A DNA stretch of 64,000 nucleotides, taken from contig JACKAJ010000015.1 of NCBI GenBank assembly GCA_020635135.1, positions 124,001-188,000 of the forward strand, written 5' to 3'. Made by a program: the position numbers and the translations under genes. Origin of the DNA: Halobacteriovoraceae bacterium (GTDB taxonomy: Bacteria; Bdellovibrionota; Bacteriovoracia; Bacteriovoracales; Bacteriovoracaceae). The first letter of the stretch is position 1, and the number at the start of each line of letters is the position of its first letter. This document shows positions 1 to 8,290 of this stretch, piece after piece. A model generated the notes under the pieces. It worked only from the letters and a program-made list of their open reading frames with translations, was not told the DNA's origin and did not search any database.

Positions 1-6
1 GCCACA

Positions 7-1014
7 ATGAGCATGTCTCAAAAAGTTTACGCTCAAATCGGAAGTGATCTTCTCAATGAAAAGGCGACATCCCCTTGGGATAACTTAGAGTTTTTCCAAA
101 GAAGTGATTTTCGACTCAAAATTGTAGGATTGTCTCCAAAATCAAAAATACTCTTGGTTAGAGAAATAAATACTGACGAATATGCCATGGTTCAACTAAA
201 AATCCCGTCCCAGGTCAAAGATCAAGAAATCACCAGCATCCAAATTTATGAAATTAAATATAAAAAAGGCTTTGAATTGTTAATGGGATCTTTCATTCCC
301 CTTAAACTCAATACTCCAAAAAAAGTTTTGATCACTGATTTTGATAAAACTCTCGTTGATACTAAATACTCCACGATGCGAGAGGTTTACGATTCTTTGA
401 GTAAGCCCATTAATTATTTCCCCACAGTTCAGGGGAGTGTGGATCTCGTTAAAAGATTTTTAAAAGAAGGCTATGGACCTTTTGTTTTATCAGCTTCTCC
501 CCATTTTTATGAAAAATCGTTGCGCGACTGGCTCTATCAAAATGAAATCTTCACGAGCAATATCTTCTTGAAAGACTACCGCAAAATTTTTACATTGAGT
601 TTATCAGAACTCACCACCAAAGACCTGAAGGCCCAAGGTTTTTATAAGCTCAACGAGTTGGTCCAGATTCTCATCATGACGGGGATTCCCGATAACTTGG
701 TTTTGATTGGCGATGGCTTTGAATCTGACCCCATGATCTACCTGATCATCCGATCCATCATCATTGAGCAACACGATCCTTGGGTGGTTTGGAAAAAAGT
801 CAGGGCCCTGCATTCATTTAAACTCACGCGCCGCCAGCAATCGAAATTTCTCACCAACCTCCACAATCTCGCTTCTTTGAAGCGCCCACCCCAGATTTCT
901 TTGCAAATCTACATTCGTTGCCGCGAAACTGACTTGGACAGCATTAGAAATCGCCCTCTTCATATTGACTTTCTCGATAATCAGAGGAAATTTATAGACT
1001 ATTACAAGGCATAA
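7..1014 (+). CDS. HAD-type phosphatase, App1 (DUF2183)-like
   Basis: Probable phosphatase of the haloacid dehalogenase superfamily, closest in motif layout to the App1/DUF2183 phosphatidate phosphatase domain. Seen: nucleophile motif DFDKTLVDT (about residues 115-123), a VLSASPHFYE segment matching the family's SASPW motif, and LVLIGDGFESDP as the last acidic motif. No signal peptide or membrane span, so cytosolic or membrane-associated. The N-terminal ~100 residues look like a beta-rich App1 N-domain. The reading frame stays open to the window edge, so the start may lie upstream; ATG at 7 and 13 are both possible and no ribosome site can be judged. The substrate is inferred only. The next gene starts 5 bp downstream and is probably cotranscribed. 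Confidence 0.7.
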   Translation: MSMSQKVYAQIGSDLLNEKATSPWDNLEFFQRSDFRLKIVGLSPKSKILLVREINTDEYAMVQLKIPSQVKDQEITSIQIYEIKYKKGFELLMGSFIPLKLNTPKKVLITDFDKTLVDTKYSTMREVYDSLSKPINYFPTVQGSVDLVKRFLKEGYGPFVLSASPHFYEKSLRDWLYQNEIFTSNIFLKDYRKIFTLSLSELTTKDLKAQGFYKLNELVQILIMTGIPDNLVLIGDGFESDPMIYLIIRSIIIEQHDPWVVWKKVRALHSFKLTRRQQSKFLTNLHNLASLKRPPQISLQIYIRCRETDLDSIRNRPLHIDFLDNQRKFIDYYKA

Positions 1015-1019
1015 GCAAT

Positions 1020-1601
1020 ATGGGACTTCTCTATTTATTTCCAACTGATGACAGCGATCCAGATCATGCGATCTCTACTAACAGTAAGCTAACTCTCCGA
1101 TCCTATGGGCTTCCATCGATCTTTTGGCTCTACGCCTTAGGAATAATGGGTATTCTCTTTGTTCTCTATATTAGTATCCATGGACCTCTTCAAAAGTATC
1201 TGAGTCTTGGTGAACCAGTGGATCTTTTTCTTGGCTACAGCTTGATAGGACTTTTTATCGCCTGCCCTCTGATACTTTTAGGTTTTCTTTTCTATGAAAA
1301 AGTTATCAGTATTGATTCCCAATCGCTTACTCTCACTCATAAACTCTTTTTTCTTCCCATCTATTCGAAAAAAATTCCTTTAGCACCCACAGCTCAATGG
1401 GGTATCAATCATTTTATTGACTCTCCCAATATCGCGAAAATTAAAGATGATCGCGCTCTCAAAGCTTTTTACAATCGAGGGTATTATGAGCTCCATTTAT
1501 TTTTGGAAGGTGACAAAAAAATCTTTGTGGATCGCCAAAGTCAAAAGAAGAGCTTAGAGAAAATTAAGCAGATGCTTGAAAGATCCTTTCAAGGCCAATA
1601 A
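1020..1601 (+). CDS. Hypothetical protein with two membrane spans
   Basis: I do not recognise a family. The 193-residue protein has two hydrophobic segments (about residues 32-54 and 67-90), followed by a soluble part of alternating beta-like strands ending in an amphipathic helix, a layout reminiscent of small membrane-anchored PH-like proteins. It starts 5 bp after the App1-like gene and probably shares its transcript. No catalytic motif is visible. The ATG at 1020 has no strong Shine-Dalgarno sequence, as expected if translation is coupled to the upstream gene. Confidence 0.6.
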   Translation: MGLLYLFPTDDSDPDHAISTNSKLTLRSYGLPSIFWLYALGIMGILFVLYISIHGPLQKYLSLGEPVDLFLGYSLIGLFIACPLILLGFLFYEKVISIDSQSLTLTHKLFFLPIYSKKIPLAPTAQWGINHFIDSPNIAKIKDDRALKAFYNRGYYELHLFLEGDKKIFVDRQSQKKSLEKIKQMLERSFQGQ

Positions 1602-1638
1602 CTTCTCCAATATCGCCAATAATCATATCTTTTTTATC

Positions 1639-1653
1639 AGGAAATAATTTCCT
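1639..1653. repeat. 15-bp perfect palindrome upstream of dksA-like gene
   Basis: AGGAAAT-A-ATTTCCT, about 65 bp upstream of the GTG start at 1718. It could be an operator or a small hairpin in the leader. It has no T-tract, so it is not a clear terminator. Confidence 0.35.
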
Positions 1654-1717
1654 CGATTAATAGCTGCACAGAATTGTTCTAAAATAATCAAATAGCTCTT
1701 GAACAAAGGATTGTGTT

Positions 1718-2101
1718 GTGAGTGATTTTTCAAAAAAATTCATCGAGAAACAACAAAAGAGGCTGCTTGAGGCCAGAGAACAAATTCTCGAAAACTTTAA
1801 AAACTTTAATAAAGAAGCTAAGGACGATGGAAAGAATATCTTCACTGAAGAAGGTGATATTGCCCAACAATACTTAGATCAAAAACTTAATATCAGTTTG
1901 AGAGAAAAAGATCTCTACACTCTCAAAGAAATCGATCGCGCTCTCCAAAAGATTGATGATGGGACCTATGGCTATTGTGAAGAATCTGGTGAACCTATCG
2001 AGGAAAAGCGTTTAGAAAAGCGGCCATGGGCACGCTTGAGCTTGTACTATGCCGAACTCGAAGAGCGTGAAAGACAACGCTATAGTAAGCGCGCAATCTA
2101 A
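1718..2101 (+). CDS. DksA/TraR family protein, degenerate zinc finger
   Basis: DksA-like RNA polymerase secondary-channel regulator, 127 residues: N-terminal coiled coil, then the C-terminal globular region. The coiled-coil tip has the E44-x-x-D47-x-A49 pattern corresponding to the D-x-x-D-x-A tip residues of Escherichia coli DksA. The zinc finger is degenerate: only Cys87 remains (YGYCEESG, with RLSLYYAE where the second CxxC should be), comparable to zinc-independent DksA2-type paralogues. The GTG start is supported by AAAGGA seven bases upstream. A zinc-complete paralogue follows 164 bp later. Inferred role: transcription control in the (p)ppGpp network, possibly under zinc limitation. Confidence 0.85.
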   Translation: MSDFSKKFIEKQQKRLLEAREQILENFKNFNKEAKDDGKNIFTEEGDIAQQYLDQKLNISLREKDLYTLKEIDRALQKIDDGTYGYCEESGEPIEEKRLEKRPWARLSLYYAELEERERQRYSKRAI

Positions 2102-2152
2102 AATCTTACATTTTCTCTTTTCTTGTCGCTAAAACTGACAAAAATTCCCGGT

Positions 2153-2182
2153 TTGATGATGGAAAACGTTAGTTTTTATATG
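2153..2182 (+). promoter_or_regulatory. Possible sigma-70 promoter for the second dksA gene
   Basis: TTGATG, 18-bp spacer, TATATG, leaving a leader of about 75 bases before the ATG at 2266. Moderate match only. Confidence 0.3.
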
Positions 2183-2265
2183 TAGCAAAAAAACCTCATT
2201 TTCATTTTAATATTAACTACGCTCGACACGATGTTCTGAGCTCGTGCTTGACAAGGAGATCTAAC

Positions 2266-2706
2266 ATGGCGAAACGGATGAATTCCCATTTGAAAAAGAA
2301 GGAACTGGACAATTTAAAACAAAAACTATTGTCGGAAGAAGAAAGAATCGTCAATAAACAACTTGCCAAAAAAATTGAATTTAAACTTCAAGCCCCTAGT
2401 GAAAGTAAAGATGAAGTTGACTCTGCCAATGACAGTATTCTCGTATATTCAGATCTAAGACTTTCTAATAGAGAACTTCTCTATTTAAAGAAAGTCCGCA
2501 AGGCTATTCAAAAGTTACAAACTGATGAATATGGAATTTGTGAAGATTGCGGGGATCAGATTAATTATCAGCGTTTAACAGCAAGACCTACTAGCGAACT
2601 GTGTATCGTATGTAAGGAAGAGTGTGAACGCGAAGAGAATCAATCGGCATACTCAAAATCTTCGAAATCTCTTGGCCAGCAAATTAATCTGGTTAAAGGT
2701 TTTTAA
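2266..2706 (+). CDS. DksA/TraR family protein, complete zinc finger
   Basis: DksA-type transcription factor of 146 residues. The tip motif D49-x-x-D52-x-A54 and the four zinc ligands Cys92, Cys95, Cys113 and Cys116 (CEDCG and LCIVCKEE) are all present. The ATG at 2266 is chosen because AAGGAGA lies 6-7 bases upstream; the frame is open to a TTG at 2248 but that overlaps the ribosome site. It lies tandem to the zinc-deficient paralogue, so the two probably arose by duplication. Its stop codon overlaps by four bases the stop codon of the convergent U32 gene, leaving no room for a separate terminator. Confidence 0.9.
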   Translation: MAKRMNSHLKKKELDNLKQKLLSEEERIVNKQLAKKIEFKLQAPSESKDEVDSANDSILVYSDLRLSNRELLYLKKVRKAIQKLQTDEYGICEDCGDQINYQRLTARPTSELCIVCKEECEREENQSAYSKSSKSLGQQINLVKGF

Positions 2707-3836
2707 GGCAATTGATAGTACACTCCTGATTTAGGAGTTACTTTCTTTAGATAGGGAATGAGGGCCAATTGGCCATGTTCAATATGTTCAACTTCATTCC
2801 CTGTCACTGAACTTAGGGTTGTCATACTGACTGGAATTTCCTTTCCTTCAGGATTTCTAATTAATAAGTTTTGATTGCGGCTAAGACCTTTCAATGATTC
2901 CACTTTAAAGGCCACAAAGGCTCCCTTTTTAACAGAAACCACTTCTCCCACAAATTTTTCATCAACTCTCAAGACATTTTGGTTGATGAGTTTTGGAAAA
3001 AGAACTTGCGTTTTATTCACATCAAAATAACCTCGCGTCGTCTCTTTTGGATAATTTTGGAAAAAACTCTCGAAATCTCCGTCCAATAAATCTTTTGTAA
3101 TAAAAAACTCTGAGCAATCAGTGAAGTCCACACGCAACTCTGAAATTGAACTTTGAACGATCTCTCGGTATCTTTCCACTAAGCATAGGTTTTTCAAATG
3201 GTACATATAAGTTCCGGTTTCATTTTCCACAATCCGGAATCCTTTGTGAGGAGACTCTTCGCTTTTTCCATCAATAACCCAGTAAGGTCTTTTTTCTCCA
3301 AAGGCAGCACTCACTAATTCACGAGGACTATAAAAAAGTAGAAGAGGCCCAATAAAAAGTATCTCTGATCGCACACCTTTTTCTTGCAATTTTTTTGCAT
3401 ACAAAAAAAGTTTTTCTTTTGGTAATTCAGGAGAAAGCACCACTTTTTCTATACGATCACCTAAGTAATCCACCCAAGACTCAATCGATTGCCAGTTGTG
3501 GTGACCCGTCTCGAGGTTGAGGACAATGGGAAAATTTGTTTGTGAATAAAGATACTCAATGATCCCTGGATCTTGAGCTCGCACAGAAGACAAAGGCATC
3601 TTCCTTGTCGTTTTATTAAAAATCTCGATAAGTTTAGAAAAATCTTTTTGTAAGACCAGAGAGTTAAAATCCAAGCTAATTTTGACAGCATTTTGAGTCA
3701 ACTCGCTAAGAAAATCAAAATTTCCAAGACCATAGCGAGAAATTAAATTTGGGGCAACAATGACTTCCTCTACTCCGAGCTCGGCAGCCTTTTCAAATTC
3801 TTTTTGGTTTGAAATATAGGCACAAAACTTTTTCAT
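2703..3836 (-). CDS. U32 family protein lacking the iron-sulfur cysteines
   Basis: Peptidase U32-like protein of 377 residues: a TIM-barrel-like N-terminal part (VEEVIVAPNLISRYGLGNF start, LNLETGHHNW and LSPELPKEKLFLYAKKL segments) and a C-terminal beta-barrel (about residues 290-377) resembling that of its neighbour. The cysteine cluster that ligates an iron-sulfur centre in TrhP/UbiU-type proteins is absent; the few cysteines present are scattered. It starts within the stop codon of the upstream TrhP-like gene (ATGA overlap), so translation is coupled. Inferred: non-catalytic or accessory partner of the TrhP-like protein, in the way UbiU and UbiV work as a pair. Confidence 0.7.
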   Translation of the reverse strand: MKKFCAYISNQKEFEKAAELGVEEVIVAPNLISRYGLGNFDFLSELTQNAVKISLDFNSLVLQKDFSKLIEIFNKTTRKMPLSSVRAQDPGIIEYLYSQTNFPIVLNLETGHHNWQSIESWVDYLGDRIEKVVLSPELPKEKLFLYAKKLQEKGVRSEILFIGPLLLFYSPRELVSAAFGEKRPYWVIDGKSEESPHKGFRIVENETGTYMYHLKNLCLVERYREIVQSSISELRVDFTDCSEFFITKDLLDGDFESFFQNYPKETTRGYFDVNKTQVLFPKLINQNVLRVDEKFVGEVVSVKKGAFVAFKVESLKGLSRNQNLLIRNPEGKEIPVSMTTLSSVTGNEVEHIEHGQLALIPYLKKVTPKSGVYYQLP

Positions 3837-5020
3837 TTTGTCACCCTTGCGCGAACGACATTATACTTTTCAACTCCTTCAAATGGAGGAATACGAATCA
3901 ACTGATTAGGCTTAGTATGCTCTAGATTTTCTCCGACCACATCGGTGAGACTTTCCACTTGATGAACAATCGTAGTCCCTCTAAATGGAAGTATTTCTAA
4001 AGTACTGCCCGGAAGAATTTTTGATCTCGTTTCTAATACGTGAAAATCTTCTGTTGTTTCCAAAATCGTTCCGACCACATGGTATTCAGATTCATTATGA
4101 ACTCTCTCATCATAGATAGAATCTGCTCCGGCAGGTTGGTGGAGATTTCCTGAAAAATAGGATCTATGAACTAATTTTTGTAAATCTTTTTTAAGCTGAA
4201 GAGCATCTAAGAGCTCGCCTTCTCTCGCATAAAGATCCAAAGCTTTTCGATAAACTTTTGTCACTCCAGCAGCGTATAAGGCTCCTTTCATTCTTCCTTC
4301 AATTTTTACGGAATCAATTCCAAATTTGGAAAACTCTGGTATCGCGTTGAGTCCCTCTAAGTCTTTAGAACTCATAAAAAAATTAGTCACTTCTTTTTCA
4401 CCGTCACTCAAAGTATATTCAAAGCGGCAACTGTGCGCACAGCCTCCCCTATTGGAATCACGGCCTTGTGTATAATTGGAAATCACACAATTTCCTGAAT
4501 AGGCCATGCACATCGATCCATGAATAAACATCTCAACTTCAATTTCAGCAGCAGTTTTAATTTGATGAGCTTCGAGTAAGCTTACTTCACGACCAAGAAT
4601 GACTCGATCAGCGCCCATCTTTTTCCAAAATTTTGCAGCATTAACATTAAGACAACTGGCCTGAGTACTTAAATGGATGGGAACATCTGTGCATTTCTGG
4701 GCCAATTTCATCACACCAAGATCTGAAATAATAAAAGCGTCTGCACCTAATCTCTGGAAAAATTCCATATCACCTTGAATATTTTCTAAATCTTCGTCGT
4801 GAAGGAAGCTATTGAGAACCAAGTAAGCTTTCGCGCCGTGATCATGAGCAAATGAAATTCCCTCTCTCAACTGTTCAGGAGTAAAATTATCCGCAGCAGC
4901 CCGCAAGCCATAATTTTGAGAAGCGAGATAAACAGCATCAGCTCCATAGAGAACTGTGGTTTTTAGTTTATCTAAACTTCCTGCCGGACAAAGAAGTTCC
5001 GGAACAAAGCCATTTGCCAT
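3833..5020 (-). CDS. U32 family protein, TrhP-like (tRNA U34 hydroxylation)
   Basis: U32 protein of 395 residues, similar to TrhP/YrrO/YegQ, which hydroxylate tRNA uridine 34 using prephenate. Seen: family start PELLCPAGSLDKLK, VYLASQNYGLRAAADNF, the signature around IHGSMCMAYSGNC and NRGGCAHSCRFEY with candidate cluster ligands Cys171, Cys178, Cys194 and Cys198, then KIEGRMKG and a C-terminal barrel. A GTG three bases upstream (5023) is an alternative start; an AAAGG lies 5-8 bases before either. Operon with the cysteine-less U32 paralogue through a 4-bp overlap. The prephenate requirement fits with the aro genes present elsewhere in the window. Confidence 0.8.
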   Translation of the reverse strand: MANGFVPELLCPAGSLDKLKTTVLYGADAVYLASQNYGLRAAADNFTPEQLREGISFAHDHGAKAYLVLNSFLHDEDLENIQGDMEFFQRLGADAFIISDLGVMKLAQKCTDVPIHLSTQASCLNVNAAKFWKKMGADRVILGREVSLLEAHQIKTAAEIEVEMFIHGSMCMAYSGNCVISNYTQGRDSNRGGCAHSCRFEYTLSDGEKEVTNFFMSSKDLEGLNAIPEFSKFGIDSVKIEGRMKGALYAAGVTKVYRKALDLYAREGELLDALQLKKDLQKLVHRSYFSGNLHQPAGADSIYDERVHNESEYHVVGTILETTEDFHVLETRSKILPGSTLEILPFRGTTIVHQVESLTDVVGENLEHTKPNQLIRIPPFEGVEKYNVVRARVTK

Positions 5021-5048
5021 CACTTACGCCTTTATTAATAATAGAGAG

Positions 5049-6149
5049 GTGAAGATATTTCTCATTTCAACTATTGTGGCAGTTATCGCTGCCAGTTTAT
5101 TTTCTTCCAGGGCACCAGAGGATCTCATTAGTCTTCCTTATAAAACGCCTCTAATCAAAAGGCAAAATAATGCAGAGACTGTCCTTTTTATTGGAGATGA
5201 ACACCTTCAAGACATCTCCAAATACCTCAAATATATTGAAAAAAAACTCAAACGCCAGGAGCCCGAGGCCTCAGTCGGAATTATCAGCTATACAGGGCTG
5301 GGGATGCACCGAGTCATTTCGATTCTGGAGTCACTCGACCCTTTTCCGGCCATGGTCATTTACTATGGAAATCAGCAAGAGCTTTTTGAGAAAAAATTCT
5401 CACTTGATGACATTGTGGTTCTTCGAAAAAATCTTGGTCGATTTCAGCAATCTCTCACTCGCAAACTTTTATTTGTGTTTCCTTGGCTAAAACTCTTTGT
5501 TTACCAAAGTTATCACAGTCCGATCGCGCTCAAAGAAAATATTGAAATTGCTCCCCAATCATTAGCTGTTTCGGAAACCGTACACTATCTCGCAACTGCT
5601 TATCAGCTTTATGAATTTGAGTTGAAACTCTTATACAATATGATTAAGCAAAAAGGCTCTCAACTGGTCTTACTGACTACGCCCCTAGATTTACAATCGC
5701 CTCAAGTTAAAAATTGTATAGATTCAATGCCCCCAAAACTCGAAGAGACTTTAAAAAAACTCACTGAAATGACTGAAAATGGAGAAATTGAAAAAGCCTA
5801 TGGTCTCTCAAAAGGGATTATGCTCAAGTATAATGGGATCGCAGAACTTTATTATCTTCATGGAAAAATTAGTGAACTTTTAAATAAACGAGAAGAAGCT
5901 CTTGATGCCTTTAAGAAATCAAAAATTTATAGTTGCCAGCTCTATGCTGGAAACCCCGTTTTTAATCAAATTGTTCGAAACTTTGCTATGGAACAATCCA
6001 TTCCCTTTTTTGATTTTTCAGGTTATCTAGAAGAAAAATATTTGAATAATAAAAAGACACTGGTGAAAGGTCATCCAACCAAAAAAAACCTAATTACCTT
6101 AATTCAATCGCTTAATATAATTATTGATAATGTTCTTTATAAAAATTGA
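5049..6149 (+). CDS. Membrane-anchored SGNH-like protein with TPR-like segment
   Basis: Unidentified exported protein with an N-terminal signal anchor (KIFLISTIVAVIAASLF). The body resembles an SGNH/GDSL hydrolase: VLFIGDEHLQD near the N-terminus sits where the GDS block is expected, although the serine is not conserved, and FDFSGY with GHPTKKN near the C-terminus resemble the last Asp-x-x-His block. Between them lies a TPR-like helical repeat (AELYYLHGKISELLNKREEALDAFKKS). GTG at 5049 is my best start because it places the anchor at the N-terminus; the AGAGAGG just upstream is too close for a normal ribosome site, so the start is uncertain. The 3' end overlaps the convergent gene by 29 bp. 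Confidence 0.5.
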   Translation: MKIFLISTIVAVIAASLFSSRAPEDLISLPYKTPLIKRQNNAETVLFIGDEHLQDISKYLKYIEKKLKRQEPEASVGIISYTGLGMHRVISILESLDPFPAMVIYYGNQQELFEKKFSLDDIVVLRKNLGRFQQSLTRKLLFVFPWLKLFVYQSYHSPIALKENIEIAPQSLAVSETVHYLATAYQLYEFELKLLYNMIKQKGSQLVLLTTPLDLQSPQVKNCIDSMPPKLEETLKKLTEMTENGEIEKAYGLSKGIMLKYNGIAELYYLHGKISELLNKREEALDAFKKSKIYSCQLYAGNPVFNQIVRNFAMEQSIPFFDFSGYLEEKYLNNKKTLVKGHPTKKNLITLIQSLNIIIDNVLYKN

Positions 6150-6516
6150 GAACACCTTTATAAGTTTTTTTAAGATCCTCAAAACTGACAATAACTTCTT
6201 CAAAATCAGTAATTTGTCTTTTATGGCGAAACTCATAAAGTCCATCGAGAATTTGATCAATTAAAAAGATATCGTGCTCCACCCAGCTTAATTCAGATGG
6301 TCTGTTAATACTTGAAGGGTGTTTTCCAAGCCTAATTCTAAAAAAAGATATTTTCTGGCGTAAGTTAAAATCCACAAGCCTAAACTTATCTTTTATAAAA
6401 GTATCAATGGCCGATTTTGTCTGATATATCTCAGATTTTAGACTCATTTCTTCGCTAAATTCCGCATATCCAAGAGAAGTGGCCGACAATAATAGTCCTA
6501 AGATTATCCATCTCAT
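6121..6516 (-). CDS. Small secreted hypothetical protein
   Basis: 131-residue protein with a clear signal peptide (MRWIILGLLLSATSLGYA) and probable cleavage after YA. The mature part is helical and charged, with no recognised domain or cysteines. ATG at 6516 is preferred over an in-frame start at 6555 because it puts the signal peptide at the N-terminus. It is convergent with the preceding gene, with 29 bp of 3' overlap. Function unknown; periplasmic or secreted. Confidence 0.55.
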   Translation of the reverse strand: MRWIILGLLLSATSLGYAEFSEEMSLKSEIYQTKSAIDTFIKDKFRLVDFNLRQKISFFRIRLGKHPSSINRPSELSWVEHDIFLIDQILDGLYEFRHKRQITDFEEVIVSFEDLKKTYKGVLNFYKEHYQ

Positions 6517-6584
6517 GATTTCTTTACGGAGCTTAGAAAAAAAAATAAAATACACTCAAAATATCAGGTAATCAGGAGGAAGAA

Positions 6585-7382
6585 ATGAACATCCAAGATC
6601 TCTTAAATCGCATGTGGGAGGACTATACCTCTCTTAATCCCGAGGCTAAAACAATCCACGATTCCTTCAGTGCTGAGGGAGAGAGTGTTATTAATGACCA
6701 CGTTGCCTTTCGAACTTTTGATCACCCGAAAGTCAATGTCGATGTTTTGGCCAAAGAATTTCTTAAAAATGGGTATATCGAAAAAGGCCAATATGATTTT
6801 AAAGAAAAGAAGCTTTTTGCTAAACACTTCCAGCACCCAGATTCAAAATTCCCTAAAGTTTTTATTAGCCAACTTTTGACTAAAGAATTTTCGAAAGATC
6901 TTCAAAATATTGTTAATAAACTTGTAGAGCAAATTTCAGAAAAACAAATCTCTGCCGATGATTTTTGTATTTCAGGTCGCCCATGGAATGTTGATTTTAA
7001 TGACTATCAAACTTTAAAAAAAGAAAGTGAATATGCAGCTTGGCTTAGTGCTTTTGGTTTTAGAGTTAACCATTTTACAGTCTACGTAAATCATCTCAAG
7101 AAATATCCAACCATCCAAGCGGTTAATAATTTTGTAAAATCAAAAGGCTTTCAACTCAATACTTCGGGAGGAGAAATCAAAGGTTCTCCATCAGTTCTCT
7201 TGGAACAATCTTCGACTCTCGCCTACAATCAAGAAATTAAATTTTCTGACGGAACTCACACAATCCCTGCATGCTATTACGAATTCGCATTAAGATACCC
7301 TGACAGTAAAGGCAATCTTTACCAAGGTTTTGTGGCCCAATCTGCTGATAAAATATTTGAAAGTACTGATCGCGGGCATTAG
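6585..7382 (+). CDS. DUF1338 protein, HglS-like (2-oxoadipate dioxygenase/decarboxylase family)
   Basis: 265-residue protein of the DUF1338/VOC-fold family, whose studied member HglS converts 2-oxoadipate to D-2-hydroxyglutarate in lysine catabolism. Seen: the N-terminal metal/substrate motif NDHVAFRTFDHP (His39, Arg43), FRVNHFTVYVNHL (second likely iron ligand) and YYEFALRYP (likely glutamate ligand) near the C-terminus. The strong ribosome site AGGAGGA is close before the ATG. It is shorter than the roughly 450-residue Pseudomonas enzyme, so substrate identity is inferred. Monocistronic as far as visible. Confidence 0.75.
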   Translation: MNIQDLLNRMWEDYTSLNPEAKTIHDSFSAEGESVINDHVAFRTFDHPKVNVDVLAKEFLKNGYIEKGQYDFKEKKLFAKHFQHPDSKFPKVFISQLLTKEFSKDLQNIVNKLVEQISEKQISADDFCISGRPWNVDFNDYQTLKKESEYAAWLSAFGFRVNHFTVYVNHLKKYPTIQAVNNFVKSKGFQLNTSGGEIKGSPSVLLEQSSTLAYNQEIKFSDGTHTIPACYYEFALRYPDSKGNLYQGFVAQSADKIFESTDRGH

Positions 7383-7400
7383 AAGAAGTTCAAGAAAACC

Positions 7401-7453
7401 CAGCAAGAAAAATCACGACAAGGGGGAGGATTATGTTGTGTTCTTTCTTGCTG
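7401..7453. repeat. 10-bp inverted repeat around a purine-rich ribosome-like site
   Basis: CAGCAAGAAA (7401-7410) pairs perfectly with TTTCTTGCTG (7444-7453). The 33-base loop contains AGGGGGAGGA and an ATG. No T-tract follows, so this is not a good terminator for the upstream gene. It could fold to control access to the small reading frame at 7433. Confidence 0.4.
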
Positions 7454-7591
7454 AGTAAAACTATTATCACTCTTAGAAATCGCCTATGCTTTTGGCATAA
7501 ACATCATCTTTTATTTTTGAGTTTGTTTCTCAAATTGCAGAGTTCAAATAACATAGAGTCATCGATAGCTTCAAGAAAAAAAACAAAATAA
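7433..7591 (+). CDS. Possible 52-residue small protein
   Basis: Short frame from ATG 7433 (or TTG 7436) to TAA 7589-7591, preceded by the purine-rich AGGGGGAGGA. The product would be short, hydrophobic-basic (leucine- and phenylalanine-rich middle, lysine-rich end) without a classic signal peptide. Its start lies between the arms of an inverted repeat. No family recognised. It could be a small regulatory peptide or chance coding; the ribosome-like site is the main support. Confidence 0.3.
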   Translation: MLCSFLLSKTIITLRNRLCFWHKHHLLFLSLFLKLQSSNNIESSIASRKKTK

Positions 7592-7661
7592 CATTAATAT
7601 TTAAAAGATTTTCACAGTAAAAAATGATTGAGCGAAGCTTTTCATTGATCATAATCAACGC

Positions 7662-7679
7662 GATTGATTTCAATCAATC
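7662..7679. repeat. Palindrome at the 3' end of the minus-strand gene
   Basis: GATTGATT-TC-AATCAATC, perfect 8-bp arms, overlapping the stop region of the 7670-8233 gene. No T-tract follows. Possible transcript-end hairpin. Confidence 0.35.
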
Positions 7680-8233
7680 TCTCTTCGCGCTCGACATGCA
7701 TGAAGGAGATTAAAAACGGCAGACCAACTATTGAGTTTTAAAATTCCACTAAGGCCAATTTTAGTAGCATTCCACTGATCGCGAAAAGAAAGTTCACAAA
7801 AACCACTCTTCACATAGCACTCGTCATGATTTTTAAAAGCTTCTTTTTTGATTTCACTACAACTACTCTCTGAATGATATAAGTTTTCTAAATTGCCTAA
7901 GAGACACTCTTTCGTTTTCAACGCCCACCTCATTCCATCATCACTAAAGTGATGTATTTTTTCTTCAGTGAACTTCTGACAATATCGATAACCAAAATTT
8001 TGGAGATAGCCTTTTTCTCCACATTTTTTTTGTGATTCAACACAAAGATAATATGAGCAGCTTTCTTTAAACTCCTCACAAGGAATTTGGCTTTCTTCTA
8101 TTTGCTTGACTTGGCTTTGAACCAAGAGAGTTTGGACAGCTCTATTCAACCTCCCACCAGTTCGCTGGGCATGGCCATCCCCCCTCGCTGTTGAAACAAA
8201 TAATGAAATTAAAAAATAAAAAATAAATTTCAC
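7670..8233 (-). CDS. Secreted cysteine-rich hypothetical protein
   Basis: 187 residues with an N-terminal signal peptide (MKFIFYFLISLFVSTARG). The mature protein has about twelve cysteines, including CEEFKESCSYYLC and pairs further on, suggesting several disulfides in the periplasm or outside the cell. No family recognised. The start is GTG at 8233, five bases after a GGGGGGAG ribosome site. That site is part of a C6-T-G6 palindrome that can hide it, so translation may be restrained. A strong terminator hairpin stands about 60 bp upstream on the same strand. Confidence 0.6.
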   Translation of the reverse strand: MKFIFYFLISLFVSTARGDGHAQRTGGRLNRAVQTLLVQSQVKQIEESQIPCEEFKESCSYYLCVESQKKCGEKGYLQNFGYRYCQKFTEEKIHHFSDDGMRWALKTKECLLGNLENLYHSESSCSEIKKEAFKNHDECYVKSGFCELSFRDQWNATKIGLSGILKLNSWSAVFNLLHACRARREID

Positions 8234-8238
8234 AAAGC

Positions 8239-8253
8239 TCCCCCCTGGGGGGA
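8239..8253 (-). promoter_or_regulatory. Ribosome-site-sequestering hairpin (G6/C6)
   Basis: Six C (8240-8245), one T, six G (8247-8252) on the plus strand. On the minus-strand mRNA the Shine-Dalgarno run of G of the downstream gene can pair with the adjacent C run. Only bases 5-7 nt upstream of the GTG are involved. Inferred translational brake. Confidence 0.45.
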
Positions 8254-8290
8254 CATTTTAAAAGACGGAAAACACTTTTGTGAAGGCGCA

